A stretch of DNA of 64,000 nucleotides from Trissonchulus latispiculum (lineage: Eukaryota; Nematoda; Enoplea; Enoplida; Ironidae), in assembly GCA_030248195.1 (NCBI GenBank), contig JASAND010011169.1:1-64000 (forward strand), read 5' to 3'. The notes beneath the pieces were generated by a model, which saw nothing but the letters and a program-made list of their open reading frames with translations, was not told the DNA's origin and searched no databases. A program made the position numbers and the translations under genes. This document shows positions 1 to 11,829 of the stretch, piece by piece; position 1 is the stretch's first letter, and every line of letters starts with the position of its first letter.

Positions 1-1625
1 ACTCACTAGACACAACAAGATCAACAATGTATAATTTTATAGTATTACAGATGTATAGTATTACAATATAATTGGTCAGCAAGCCCTCAGTCTTAGTCAT
101 AAACTTTACTTGACTTGTAAGTCCGCACCACCAAATCTGAGGTCCGCACCACCGTGTCTGCACCTACCTTCAGCTGCTGTCTGCAACAACGCGACGTAAT
201 AAAATTGGCTACGATTGACTGCAGTGCTTACAGATGTATAGTATTGCAATATAATTGGTCAATAAGCCCTCAGTCTTAGTCATAAACTTTACCTTCTTGT
301 AAGTCCGCACCACCAAATCTGAAGTCCGCAGCACCGTGTGTGCTCCTACTTTCAGCTGCTGTCTGCAGCAAAGTGTGGTAATGAATTTATCTCCGATTTA
401 TAGTAACGCTTACAGATGTATAGTATTGAAATATAATTGGTCAACAAGCCCTCAGTCTTAGTCATAAACTTTACCTTCTTGTAAGTCCGCACTACCAAAT
501 CTGAGGTCCGCACCACCGTGCCTGAACCTACTTTCAGCTGTTGTTTGCAGCATAGCTACGTAATGAAATTGGCTCCGACTTACTGTAACGCTTACAGATG
601 TATAGTATTACAATATAATTGGTCAACAAGCCCTCAGTCTTAGTCATAAACTTTACCTGACTTGTAAGTCCGCACCATCAAATGTGAAGGCCGCACCACC
701 GTGCCTACATCTACTTTCAGCTGCTGTCTACAGCAAAGTGTGGTAATGAAATTGGCTCTGACTTACTGCAGTTCTTAAACATGTCTAGTACCATAGCATA
801 TGAGGTTAACAAGGCCTCAGTCTAGGTCATAAGCTTTACCTGTCTTTTTAGTCCGCACCACCAAATCTGAAATCCGCACCACCGTGTCTGTACCTACTTC
901 AGCGGTTGTCTGCAGCAAAGTATGGTAATGAAATTTGCTCTGACTTACTGCAGTTCTTAAACATGTCTAGTACCATAGCATATGAGGTTAACAAGGCCTC
1001 AGTCTAAGTCATAAGCTTTACCTGTCTTTTTAGTCCGCACCACCAAATCTGAAATCCGCACCACCGTGTCTGTACCTACTTCAGCTGTTGCCTGAAGCAA
1101 AGTGCGGTAATGCATTGGCTCCGACTTACTGTAACGCTTACAGATGTATAGTATTACATTATAATTGGTCAACAAGGACTAAGTCTAAATCATAAACTTT
1201 CCCTAATTTTGAAGTCCGCACTACCAAATCTGAAATCCGCACCACCACATTTCAGGTCCACACTACCATTTCTGTGCCAGCCTTCAAGTGTTGTCTGCAG
1301 CAAAGCGCGGTAATGCATTTGGTTTCGACTTACTGTAACGCTTACAGATTGTATAGTATTACAATATACTAAGGGCTTTTTGGGGGTCCTAATCCTACCA
1401 AGAGTATATAAATTGAGGTATCTGAATTGAGGTGTTGCCTACAGCAAAGCGAGGAAATAGATTCGGCTCCCATTCATTGTACCGCTTACACACGTCTAGT
1501 AATACATCATATTAGACCAGCAAGGCCTCAGACTACGACATAAGCTTTTGCTGGCTTCGAATTCCGCACGACCTAATCCCATGTCCGCACCACCGTTTCG
1601 GTACCTGCTTTGAGCTGTAGATTGA
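1..1625. repeat. 182-bp tandem satellite, about 8 copies
   Basis: A unit starting near ATGTATAGTATTACAATATA recurs at 51, 234, 416, 598, 781, 963 and 1144, so the spacing is 181-183 bp. A longer, more diverged copy starts near 1348 and a degraded one near 1490. Each unit contains a short internal duplication, AAGTCCGCACCACCAAATCTGA followed by a similar GTCCGCACCACCGTG. The array begins at or before the window edge, decays rightwards and runs into a different minisatellite. It has no coding character. A 182-bp monomer is in the size range of many pericentromeric satellites, but one partial array does not show such a location. Confidence 0.9.
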
Positions 1626-1639
1626 GTCTATTCAAATAG

Positions 1640-3135
1640 ATTCGGCTCCCAACTTGTTGAGCCTGTTGAGTCTGTAGAGGGTGTAGAGTCTGTTGAGTTT
1701 GTTGAGTCTGTTGAACTTGTTGAGCCTGTTGAGTCTGTAGAGGGTGTAGAGTCTGTTGAGTTTGTTGAGTCTGTTGAACTTGTTGAGTCTGTAGAGTCTG
1801 TTGAGAGTGTAGAGTCTGTAGATGGTGTAGAGTCTGTTGAGTCTGTTGAGTCTGTTGAACTTGTTGAGTTTGTTGAGTTTGTAGATATAGTAGAATCTGT
1901 CGAGTGTGTAGATGGTGTAGGGTCTGTTGAGAGTGTAGAGTCTGTAGATGGTGTAGACTCTGTTGAGAGTGTAGAGTCTGTAGAGTCTGTAGATGGTGTA
2001 GAGTCTGTTGCGTCTGTTGAGTCTGTTGAACTTGTTGAGCCTGTTGAGTCTGTAGAGGGTGTAGAGTCTGTTGAGTTTGTTGAGTCTGTTGAACTTGTTG
2101 AGTCTGTTGAGTCTGTAGATGTTGTAGAGTCTGTCGAGTGTGTAGATGGTGTAGAGTCTGTTGAGAGTGTAAAGTCTGTTGAACTTGTTGAGCCTGTTGA
2201 GTCTCTAGAGGGTGTAGAGTCTGTTGAGTTTGTTGAGTCTGTTGAACTTGTTGAGTCTGTTGAGTCTGTAGATGTTGTAGAGTCTGTCGAGTCTGTAGAT
2301 GGTGTAGGGTCTGTTGAGTCTGTTGAGAGTGTAGAGTCTGTAGATGGTGTAGGGTCTGTTGAGTGTGTAGAGTCTGTAGATGGTGTAGAGTCTGTTGAGA
2401 GTGTAGAGTCTGTTGAACTTGTTGAGCCTGTTGAGTCTGTAGATGGTGTAGAGTCTGTTGAGTTTGTTGAGTCTGTTGAACTTGTTGAGCCTGTTGAGTC
2501 TGTAGAGGGTGTAGAGTCTGTTGAGTTTGTTGAGTCTGTTGAACTTGTTGAGCCTGTTGAGTCTGTAGAGGGTGTAGAGTCTGTTGAGTTTGTTGGGTCT
2601 GTTATTCTTGGTGAGTCTGTTGAGTCTGTAGATGGTGTAGAGTCTGTTGAGAGTGTAGAGTCTGTAGATGGTGTAGAGTCTGTTGAGTTTGTAGAGTCTG
2701 TTGAACTTGTTGAGCCTGTTGAGTCTGTAGAGGGTGTAGAGTCTGTTGAGTTTGTTGAGTCTGTTAATCTTGTTGAGTCTGTTGAGTTTGTAGATGGTGT
2801 AGAGTCCGTTGGGAGTGTTGTCTGTAGATGGTGTTGAGTCTGTTGAGTCTGTAGAACTTGTTGAGCCTGTTGAGTCTGTACAGGGTGTAGAGTCTGTTGA
2901 GTTTGTTGAGTCTGTTGAACTTGTTGAGCCTGTTGAGTCTGTAGAGGGTGTAGAGTCTGTTGAGAGTCTAGTTTGTAGATGCTGTTCAGTCTGTTGAGTG
3001 TGTTGAACTTGTTCAGTCTACTGGGTCTGTAGATGTGTAGAGTCTGCTGAGTGTGTAGAGTCTGTTGAGAGTGTAGAGTCTGTTGAACTTGTTGAGCCTG
3101 TTGAGTCTGTAGAAGGTGTAGAATCTGTTGAGAAA
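1640..3135. repeat. 9-bp-unit minisatellite with roughly 72-bp higher order
   Basis: About 1.5 kb consists of 9-mers of the form GTTGAGTCT, varying at base 3 (T/A) and at the last three bases (TCT, TTT, CCT, CTT, GGT). Blocks of about eight 9-mers recur as a higher-order unit. The basic unit has no stop codon in several frames on either strand, so long open frames are expected by chance. The minus strand is open for about 500 codons, switching from a Gln/Leu-rich frame to a Thr/Ser-rich D-S-T frame through length changes that are not multiples of nine. I treat it as a repeat; coding use is discussed in the findings. Confidence 0.9.
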
Positions 3136-3584
3136 ATATTAGCATGCTTAAAAGCTAAGTCAAAGGCAAAATCACTATACTCAGTTTGCTGCACACAATA
3201 GTTAAAGCCATGCGCAGAAGTGAAAATACGGACATGTGATTGTTTCTGTCTCTCCGAGCATGGTCCAGTGATGAGAGAGAGTCGACACAATTTTCCAAAT
3301 TTCAGTAATATCTCAAATTTCTAAAGCGAATGCGTGTTGTAGGTTTTGATTATAAATTCACATATCGATTCCCGGTTTCCAGGAATCAAGCCAGGTCTAT
3401 TGCTTCAGGGCTAAAATTTATTCACGGTTAGGATGACAACAGATCCCTTATTAAAAAGTAATTTTCCTCCACATCAAAAGCCACATTAGCGAAGTTGCAC
3501 ACCAAACGAAGAATAAATAAATCAACCAAATAAATCTGATTTTATATAACTTAATTTATATATTTTGTATAACTTATTGCTTAC
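3136..3584. other. Intergenic or intronic stretch beside the minisatellite
   Basis: This is unique-looking AT-rich sequence between the minisatellite and the minus-strand exon ending at 3585. On the minus strand it ends with a good splice-acceptor-like stretch, TGCTAATATTTTCTCAACAG, at the border of the minisatellite (near 3130). No other gene-like signal was seen. Confidence 0.4.
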
Positions 3585-4246
3585 AGTAATGATTGCAATC
3601 AGCTCAGTGCACGCATAGATCAGCAAAAATCCTACTAGCAAAAGACATATAAGTTCAGTGGCAAATATCCAGTATCGGGCTGGAAGCTGGGCGGGAAAAT
3701 CTTCTAAGGTAATCTGCCAGCGGCTCAGCGGCGCCTCAGATTTGATGACGGAACAGAAAATGTGATTCATGTGCTCACTTCGTCGACAGATCTTCTGAGT
3801 TGCGGCCCAGCCGGTGCAGGTGCACAAAAGCGCCAGCAGAATGAAAGCCTAAAATAAAGGAAACGTCTGGCACAAAAATATTATGAAGGTAGTAAGCTAC
3901 AAACAGTCTGCATCGATATTTGGTTAGTTAGCTGTGTAGTAAGATGTTACACATGTTTTGCTATCTTTAGGAAAAAGGTATGTCAAAAAGAGCTAAACTC
4001 CGATACGATCCTTCTTTCCCATGGGACAGTTTTCATCACATCTTTCAATTGTGATTTTTGCCGATTCACACTTTCGCAACCATATCTGGGTTTACAAATT
4101 GTTACCATATCCGGTTCTTACACACTCAGTCATTTCATTTCTGACAGCTGAATTAATAGCAAATTTACAAATTTAATTGAGATTGCTTTTTTACTTACCA
4201 GGGCCATAACCCGAAACAATAAACAACACACTCTTCGCGCCTCCAT
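3585..4246 (-). CDS. Two 5' exons of an unrecognised membrane-protein gene (3' part not found)
   Basis: Minus-strand exon 1 is 4199-4246: ATG followed by 16 codons, ending CTG|GTAAGT. Exon 2 is 3585-3848, with acceptor TTTATTTTAG at 3849-3850, 88 codons in phase 0, and donor ACT|GTAAGC. Joined, they encode about 104 residues. The first 30 are a hydrophobic signal anchor or TM1. Next is a loop of about 45 residues with two cysteines (ICRR, IFCSV) and an LPARYW end. A second strong hydrophobic helix, rich in Leu/Val/Ile, follows. Two helices flanking a cysteine-bearing loop resemble the front half of a four-helix membrane protein, but I recognise no family. The remaining exons must lie below 3585, where repeats dominate. 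Splice phases and codon use support a real gene. Confidence 0.55.
3995..4090 (+). repeat. Possible SINE fragment
   Basis: A stretch containing TTTTCATCACATCTTTCAAT, then TTT..CTTTCGCA, resembles 59265-59310, where the same block follows a tRNA-like B-box segment. Two matching copies suggest a dispersed short repeat. This copy lies in the intron of the minus-strand gene at 3585-4246. Confidence 0.3.
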
Positions 4247-5554
4247 CCTAGCCAAATTTGGCAGGACAAAGTTACCCACTTTTTAGCGTCGCAGTTATAC
4301 AATGCCATTTCTCCCTTCAAAAGACTGCCTACGTAGTTGTCGCATCTTCTTTAACTTATTCGTTATACATCATCTCTCCGACAACAACAGCTGCTTGCTT
4401 ATATAACTTGACACTTCTGCAGTCCAAAGAACTCAAGCAGCCCACTTCTAAGGCAAAGTCATTACGTAGGCAGTGTGTAATTTAAAATTCATTTTTGTGT
4501 TTAAAATAAGCAATGTCATGACCTGGACCTCTACTAAATATTCGTCTATAAGTCAAGAGTGTAGAAACTTGGGATTATACTTTTGTCTGTGATCTTCGTC
4601 TCTGTGATCCACTGTGATCCACTCGCCGCAGGCCACAGAGTGTGCCTTGACAGTGGTTGATGGCCCCTGGAAAAATCAACATCTGAAAAAAATAAATACA
4701 CAAACGGATAAATAGATGACCTAAACAAATATATGTAAATAAATAGTAAAAAATAAGCACAATTTTTCGGTCGGAACCGGCCTGCTACCCAAGCCTACAA
4801 AATATTGCCCAGTCGATGTCCAAAGCAAAATTCAAACATTTGAGTAGCATTTTAATATATATTTTAGAAATTTCTCTACAGCATGAAAACACTGTATTAT
4901 ATGAAGTTGGGTGGGGTGGGACGGACCTGGTCAGTGGGCTGAAGTTCACATGACTGAATAAATTAATATAATAGCCGCAAAATGTACTTGTAAATGATAC
5001 TTCTTATACTTCAGAAATCCATTTATTTAAGCCAGGTTTCGGAGAAAATGTTAGTGGTTTGGAATTTTTTAATAAATCTGAGTTTAGCACTGAAATCGGC
5101 TTTTGAAGCTGAGAAATACAAGAAAGACAACAAAATCTCAGCAATATTTTATACTACTTTGATTAATTTAACTTTAACTAATTTATCTAACTAATTAATT
5201 TAATTATAATATTATACCATTTTATTTAATTTTAATTTTCCCGGAAAAGGGAATGCCTTTTGCCTATAAGCTAAATAAATTATCACATTTTTAAAATTTA
5301 ACCGATCTCTGACAGCTTATTTCTGGTTTCTTGGTTAGGCTACGATGACAGTAATTTTGGTCAGATAATAAATCAAAGAGACACTTAAATAAGCACCTTC
5401 AAAATTAGGAAGACCAAATGTTCTTCTGGTTTGCGGTGATAATACTTTATTCGAATGAAAATTGTTTTCAAATCGGCCAGTTATTTTAAGAATCCTTTGC
5501 TAGTGCTTGTGGTATCAGACTAACTGTTATGCATGTTATGTTATATATTCCACC
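4247..5554. other. AT-rich intergenic sequence, no gene seen
   Basis: This is upstream of the minus-strand gene ending at 4246, so its first few hundred bases should include that gene's promoter; I could not single out a TATA box. The rest is AT-rich with scattered short open frames but no splice signals or codon bias that I would defend. Confidence 0.4.
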
Positions 5555-6961
5555 AAGAGTGCATAATTGCACTATATATATGTTACGTACAAAACCCGAA
5601 ATCGTACAAAACTAGTTTTGTATGGGTCATTTTGTACAAAACTAGTTTTGTATGGCCTCACTCGTACAATTCTAGTTTTGTATGGCATCTCCCGTACAAT
5701 TCTAGTTTTGTATGACCTCCCTCGTACAATTCTAGTTTTGTATGGCAGTGAGCGTACAATTCTAGTTTTGGACGTACAAAACTGTTTCAGCAAGATTTAG
5801 CAACCATTATTTATTCATTACTATTCAAGTTCGTACATAGTTTCAATATTTGGGAATGCAGTCGGGTAGCGTGGAAACTTACTTCTACTTACGCTTATCA
5901 TCTCTTCCAAAACTCCAATTCCTACCTACGCCTAATTCATTCTGTCACTGTCTGTTACTTACATTGTAACATTTTTGCAACATTGTTTATAATGATAATA
6001 AGTTTATAATTGTATTGGTCCCGAATCGAAAACTAAAATTTTTACAGTAAACTCGCTCAGAAATCTGTATTAATGCAACCATTCCAAAATCTTTCTAAAT
6101 CTTTAATGTTCTGATGAGGTTAGCTTTAGTTGGAATTTGGTATCTGAAATACTAATTTTTTATCGACTGAATAGCCTTCCAGTAATGAATAAATGAATAA
6201 ATAGTAATGAATAAATGGTTGCCAAATCTTATTGAAACAGTTTTGTACGTCCAAAACTAAAATTGTACGGTCACAGCCATACAAAACTAGAATTGTACGA
6301 GGGAGGTCATACAAAATTAGAATTGTACGAGAGAGGCCATACAAAACTAGAATTGTACGAGGGAGGCCATACAAAACTAGTTTTGTACAAAATGACCCAT
6401 ACAAAACTAGTTTTGTACGATTTCGGGTTTTGTACGTAACATATATAAGAAGAAGAGTAAGCCGCTAGAGGGCTTCTCTTCTTGACGTTGCGTAACAGTG
6501 CTCCTCCCACAATATATTCTCCCGTTTGGTGAGGGTTGATAAGCATACCCCCTTTGGTGGGGGGAGGGTAGCCAAAAGAGGTCCGGGTCGTGGGGGGGCC
6601 GTCAACCAGGCTAATTTTGGCTGAATCTGATCGGATGTTTGCCGACCCCTTCCCCCAAACGGCGACCCCTTTTGCTTATCCCTCACCAAACGGGGACCCA
6701 TTCTGGAAATTAACAGAAACTATCGTAATCCACTACTCTAGCCCCCCTCCCACCAAACGGGGAGGTGTCTCTCAATCTGATTGGCTGTTGGCTACTCCCC
6801 CCACCAAACGGAGAGGGTCATGCTTTGTCAAAAGCGCGTCCCCCCACCAAACGGGGGAACATTTGGGTATTATAGTCGGAGCACCGCTACTCACTGCCAG
6901 AAAGAGAAGCCCTCTAGTGGCTTACTTTTCCTCTTAGACATAGTGCAATTATACACTCTTG
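5555..6961. mobile_element. hAT-type non-autonomous element with 8-bp TSD ATTCCACC
   Basis: The ends are inverted: AAGAGTGCATAATTGCACTAT at the left matches ATAGTGCAATTATACACTCTT at the right. The element is flanked by the exact 8-bp repeat ATTCCACC (5547-5554 and 6962-6969), the hAT duplication length. A second inverted segment, TAAGCCGCTAGAGGGCTTCTC near 6458 versus CCCTCTAGTGGCTTAC near 6910, continues the arms. The centre (6520-6860) has a degenerate repeat, CACCAAACGGGGA, in at least five copies plus an inverted one. The left arm is split by a foldback element at 5575-6447. A lone relative of the arm (GTAAGCCACTAGAGG) sits near 8291. No transposase is present. Confidence 0.75.
5575..6447. 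mobile_element. Foldback element with 30-bp palindromic repeat arms
   Basis: Two arms of about 220 bp (roughly 5575-5795 and 6225-6447) are reverse complements. Each arm is built from about six 30-bp units of the form GTACAATTCTAGTTTTGTAT plus a 10-base spacer. Many units contain a local palindrome such as ACAAAACTAGTTTTGT, so the DNA can form a long hairpin with side hairpins. A central AT-rich loop of about 430 bp has no gene. The outer ends read ATATATGTTACG and CGTAACATATAT, inserted into the left arm of the surrounding hAT-type element. Because 30 is a multiple of three, the repeats stay open in several frames; these are not proteins. Confidence 0.8.
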
Positions 6962-7562
6962 ATTCCACCTTATGTCGAGGTTTATTATACACTAATGGCA
7001 TAATATTCAAGTTCACGTAGACGTCAAAGTTGTACAGTAACAGTTCACTTCTCGATGGCAGTTAGATTACTTTGAGCTCTTCGCACAGCCATCAGAACTA
7101 GAAACCAGAAAAATCAAGAAATTCCAAACCTTTTCAAGTTTCAATAAAAACTATTCCTGTGGGAACTTTCACATAGTCCCTTTACAGAGTCTACAGTACC
7201 AACCACTCCTTGATTCTATCACTTCTATAGTTAGTTTATATATTAAATTTCCGACTAAGGTGGTATGAAAAAAAACCAAAAGAGTCACTGTTAATGTTCA
7301 TTTTTATCGAGTTCCGCAATCAAAGCACTGTTAAAATCTATTTATAAAATCCGCTGCTGTGTTTCTTGCAAAGAAACCAACAGAAATTAAATTCTTTCTA
7401 ATAGGTACATACGAGACTAATCTTTCTTACAAAAACTCTTTTGAGGTAAATTGGACCGACTGAAAACAGTTAACAGAGAGTTTAGTCCAAAATTGAATGC
7501 TGTTTTAGGTCATTGACTCAATACTTGTTTATAATTAATTAATAGAGGGTAGAGCAAGCATT

Positions 7563-7676
7563 ATGTATAAGGTGATAATCTTGAGTGCTATGGTTTTGGC
7601 CGTGCTCTGCAGCCAGGAAGAATCTGTTGCAGAAGTTGATACTGCCATCGAAGCTGAAGTTATGGCAGGAGATACG
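7563..7676 (+). CDS. Signal-peptide exon of a small secreted protein (partial)
   Basis: An ATG at 7563 is preceded, about 35 bp upstream, by an AT-rich TATA-like stretch (TTTATAATTAATTAATAG). The first 16 residues form a typical secretory signal ending near AVLCSQ, followed by a short acidic segment rich in Glu, Val and Ala. The exon can end at 7676 in phase 0 with donor ACG|GTAATA. The frame stays open without splicing to 7763, giving a 66-residue protein with a Cys-rich tail. An acceptor-like TTTATATTTCAG at about 7817-7828 leads to only three further codons in that phase. So the 3' structure is unresolved and no family is recognised. Confidence 0.45.
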
Positions 7677-7763
7677 GTAATATTTTGTAATGAAGCTATC
7701 GCTTTCAGAGCCCTTGTTCAAAAGAAATCGTGTGTGATTTGTGTGTGTGATTTATGTGTGTGA

Positions 7764-9215
7764 TTTAAAATTCCATTATCCTTATTAATGTTCCAAAACT
7801 TTTGATAGCTAAGCTATTTATATTTCAGTCAAGCCTTTGATGTACTGATTTGTACCTCAATAAGACCAAGCGGTAGAGTTGATGGTTTCTTACATATTTA
7901 TGGCAGTTTCTACTTTTAATTCTATTCAAAGCTACTGGTTATACTCGGCATTCAAACCTAGCTTATATATTACTCTTGTTGCCTGATTTTCGCTTTTCCT
8001 CAAAAATTAAAATTCTTATCAAATACAGCTAGAATAGGATTAGGCAGGATTGGGCAGAAAACGAGTGCACCAAAATGAATGTTTTATTTGCTTCTAAAAT
8101 CTGTTCGCATTGATCATTGGATAGTTTTATTAGTTGATGACGGGATGAAATTTTGAATGTTTGACCGACAATGAACCCATTAGTAGTAAGTACTCGTGCA
8201 CTTTTTGACCCTGTCTACCTCTACCAAAAATTGGATTGCCAGACCCCCCACATACCTTATTCCCATTAAAGGTTTCTGAGAGTCTCGTAAGCCACTAGAG
8301 GTTTTGCAATCGCTAATCATTTTTCCGCAAAAATTAAAGCATGTGTAAAAAGAAAGTTATTGTCTGTACTTGTGCTTCGTTACTAGTAAAAGAGACTTGA
8401 CTAACTACTATGCAGGTTCACAATCGGTAGTGTATGCCTACCGCTCCTCCTCGTGCCTAACTGATAAAACCCTAATTAAACTAACAAGATTAACACGATA
8501 CTTTAATCTTGAATTTACACTAAATTACTAGACAACATTTTTCATCAAAAAAAACATACAAAATTACTCAAACAAATATCCGAACTCCACTAACAAAACC
8601 GTAACAAAACAACACCTAAGTCTCAGCTGCCACGATAGTAATTTGGGGCCCACACACCCACTGTATGATAGCAATTCCCAACCAAGACTGATGACTACAA
8701 CTTTTGAACATAAGTCTCCATCTTTATAAACTATCAAAGTAGCTAAGTTTCGAGAATAACTTTATCATTCATGAAAGAATTTGCACAATTGACATCGTTT
8801 TCAACGAATATTTCACACATGGATATATATTCTTATTTTGCTAAACTGGAATTGCTTGGCACGATCTTGAGGCTTATTACTACGGATTATTGCCTTGTTT
8901 AAGGTGAAACGCGTTGTAAAGCGCTATTCTTCTCACGATGACGATATGTACTACGTGAGTGCTGCTCCGGCCTGGCAAAGACTGAGCCCTTCACTCTGGT
9001 TATGCGGTTTTCTGGTTGCTTTGATGGTTCACCAATAAATCAGACCGACATCCAACGAATATTTGGTTATCGTGTTTCTCAAACAGTTTACTCTTCGTTG
9101 ATCCAAAGATCAGTATTTTCAAATAAATTATATAGTCTTCTTTCTGTTCCCTGACGCCTGGATGTATTTTAAATAGTAATGCTTCGAGTACATAATATAA
9201 GAGTACACTATTGTT
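7764..9215. other. Intergenic sequence, no gene seen
   Basis: Low-GC sequence without a convincing exon. Near 8287-8305 there is an isolated copy of the inner arm of the 5555-6961 element (GTAAGCCACTAGAGG). Confidence 0.4.
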
Positions 9216-10490
9216 CTTGACATCGTTCAGCATACACACATACACATATCCCTGCCTACACACACATGGGCAGACCCGTGACATCGTTCAGCATGCACAC
9301 ATACACATACCAATACACACATGGGTAGGGCCATGACATCGTTCGTGACATCTTCACCATACACACATACACATACCCCTCCCTACACCCACATGGGCAG
9401 ACCCGTGACATCGTTCAACATACACACATACACATACACATACGCACATGGGTAGGCCCATGACATCGTTCAACATGCACACGTACACATACCCCTACAC
9501 ACATGGGTAGGGCCATGACATCGTTCGTGACATCTTCAGCATACACACATACACATACCCCTCCCTACACCCACATGGGCAGACCCGTGACATCGTTCAG
9601 CATACACACATACACATACACACATGGGTAGGCCAGGCCCATGACATCCTTCGTGACATCCTTCAGCATACACACATACACATACCCCTTCCTACACACA
9701 TGGGCACACCCGTGACATCGTTCAGCATACACACATACACATACCCTTACACACATGGCAGGCTCATGACATCGTTCGTGACATCGTTCAGCATACACAC
9801 ATACACGTACCCCTACACACATGGGTAGGGCCATGACATCGTTCGTGATATCTTCAGCATACACACATACACATACCCCTCCCTTCACATGGGCAGACCC
9901 GTGACATCGTTCAGCATACACACATACACATACCCCTACGCACATGGGTAGGCCCATGACATCGTTCAACATGCACACGTACACATACCCCTACACACAA
10001 GGGTAGGCTCATGACATCGTTCGTGAAATCGTTCAGCATACACACATACACGTATATACCCCTACACACATGGGTAGGGCCATGACATCGTTCGTGATAT
10101 CTTCAGCATACACACATACACATACCCCTCCCTACATCCACATGGGCAGACCCGTGACATCGTTCAGCATACACACATACACATACCCCTACGCACATGG
10201 GTAGGCCCATGACATCGTTCAACATGCACACGTACACATACCCCTACACACAAGGGTAGGGCCATGACATCGTTCGTGACATCTTCAGCATACACGCATA
10301 CACATACCCCTCCCTACACTCACATGGGCAGACCCGTGACATCGTTCAGCATACACACATACACATACACATACACACATGGGTAGGCCAGGCCCATGAC
10401 ATCCTTCGTGACATCCTTCAGCATGCACACACATACCCCTACACACACATGGGTAGACCCATGACATTGTTCGTGACATCGTTCGTAACA
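9216..10490. repeat. Satellite of about 55-70-bp units
   Basis: About 20 tandem units each contain GTGACATCGTTCAGCATACACACATACACATACCCCT and a CACATGGGCAGACCC or CACATGGGTAGGCCC core. Unit length varies by duplication of GACATCGTTCGT and loss of CCCTCC blocks, giving alternating short and long units. The ACAC/CATA stretches suggest growth from a dinucleotide repeat. Open frames on the minus strand follow from the period and are not genes. Confidence 0.9.
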
Positions 10491-10762
10491 TAGATCACAC
10501 AATAGTATTACGCACACATATATTGCACCTATCAAAAGATATTGAGTACACCAACCAAGCAAGATTCCGCGGATGGGGCGCATCAAAATTACGCTTGCTT
10601 CATGCCACGGAATTTTTTTGAGGCAAAAACCAGCCAGCTGCATTCCTACCGATCCAGCTTAATACCGTGGAATTTGGTAAAACGTAATTCTTGGCAGCAG
10701 GTTTGAAACCGAGCGAGTACAATTAGCGTATGCAACAGTGCTCATATAACATATAATCTGCT

Positions 10763-10819
<57 letters not shown>

Positions 10820-11075
10820 CATAGCAGTTGTACCTGCGAATGTGAAAGACTGGGGAGGGGGCGAACGCATTCCGCATGCTCTTCTCGCACACATTACGTT
10901 AACACGCGCATGCACGCTACACATTAGAATGACACATCTGCCCCAGCAATGTACATACCCTTCCACTCTCACTGACATTACCCACCCCCTGCCTTTTTGT
11001 GCTCCTCAAGGTGGTAGAGTTTAATTTATCAGAAAAAGCTTGAATAAAATTTTGATTGTTTGCGCATGCGCCAAG
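10491..11075. other. Intergenic sequence with one microsatellite
   Basis: This lies between the satellite and the hAT-type element starting at 11076. It holds the TA repeat at 10764-10812 and nothing else that I can support. Confidence 0.4.
10764..10812. repeat. TA dinucleotide microsatellite
   Basis: About 24 uninterrupted TA repeats are visible. Confidence 0.98.
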
Positions 11076-11275
11076 TAGTGCTCGGATCGGTTCCACTGGA
11101 ACCGGTAGAACCGGAACCGGGTGGATTTTTGGAACCGGAACCAGAACCGCAACCGGAATCGGTAGCATTTAAAAACGGACCGATTCCAGTGTAATTTTTG
11201 TATCAGATGATTTTAAAAATGTAACCAGAAATTAAGATTTCTTATTAATGAAATGAAATTAAATTAATGAACCAG

Positions 11276-11800
11276 TGTGGAAATATTTCTAATAGTTCCG
11301 TTCATTTCTATGCAAATTAAGAAATTCTATGCAACCGGTAAATACAAGCTTTTGTGTAGAGACGCTGGCTTGACTAGCTAATTGTACACTATAAAAGGCC
11401 GCGCATTCAAAATTTTAAGTTCAGTGTTATTGGGAGAGAGGTTGTGTTAGGCGGCTTATTTTGGGGGCGCCATATTTTTAATTCTTCAAATATTACCGCC
11501 ACTCATTTATTTCCGGACAATTTTGGGCCCTTTGAGCCCATCTTATAAGAGGTTTGTTCCGCATTTTATTTTTTGTTTTGTGCATCGTTTTGTATGAAGA
11601 TGTTCTGGTGCCTGTAAAAATTGTCACTGTAAAGTTATATAAGAATTCTATATTTTTTGATGTTTTGAAATAAATCCGCTTTGTTATTTAACTTTCTGAG
11701 TAGTCGGCAGAGGTAATCGGATGACTTGAGTCGGACATACACACACTCTAGAACTGCAATTCTTCCATTTAATTCGAGATAGCTCAGTCTAATTTCTACA
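11276..11800 (+). repeat. 5' LTR
   Basis: It starts TGTGGAAATATTTC and ends TAATTTCTACA. It carries a TATA box (TATAAAA at 11390-11396) and a polyadenylation signal (AATAAA at 11669-11674), giving the usual U3-R-U5 order. Confidence 0.93.
11390..11396 (+). promoter_or_regulatory. TATA box of the 5' LTR
   Basis: TATAAAAGG sits 114 bp into the LTR and is repeated at 19061-19067 in the 3' LTR. It is the likely RNA polymerase II core promoter of the element. Confidence 0.6.
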
Positions 11801-11802
11801 AC

Positions 11803-11820
11803 TGGCGACCGTTTTCACAG
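11803..11820 (+). other. Candidate primer-binding site
   Basis: TGGCGACCGT starts two bases after the 5' LTR end. This is the usual position and 5'-TGG start for pairing to a tRNA 3' end, and the first ten bases resemble the tRNA-Arg-type sites of some metazoan LTR elements. The tRNA assignment is from memory and tentative. Confidence 0.6.
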
Positions 11821-11829
11821 GCGAGTAGT

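Noticed and set aside
1628..3145. A 505-residue Gln- then Thr/Ser-rich protein on the minus strand
   Set aside because: The 9-bp unit has no stop in several frames and the frame shifts partway, so openness carries no information; kept only as a low-interest finding.
5533..6546. Overlapping 60-90-residue frames on both strands
   Set aside because: All are translations of the 30-bp foldback units.
9565..9984. Repetitive Cys/Val/Tyr protein frames over the satellite at 9216-10490
   Set aside because: They follow from the satellite period and appear in several frames.
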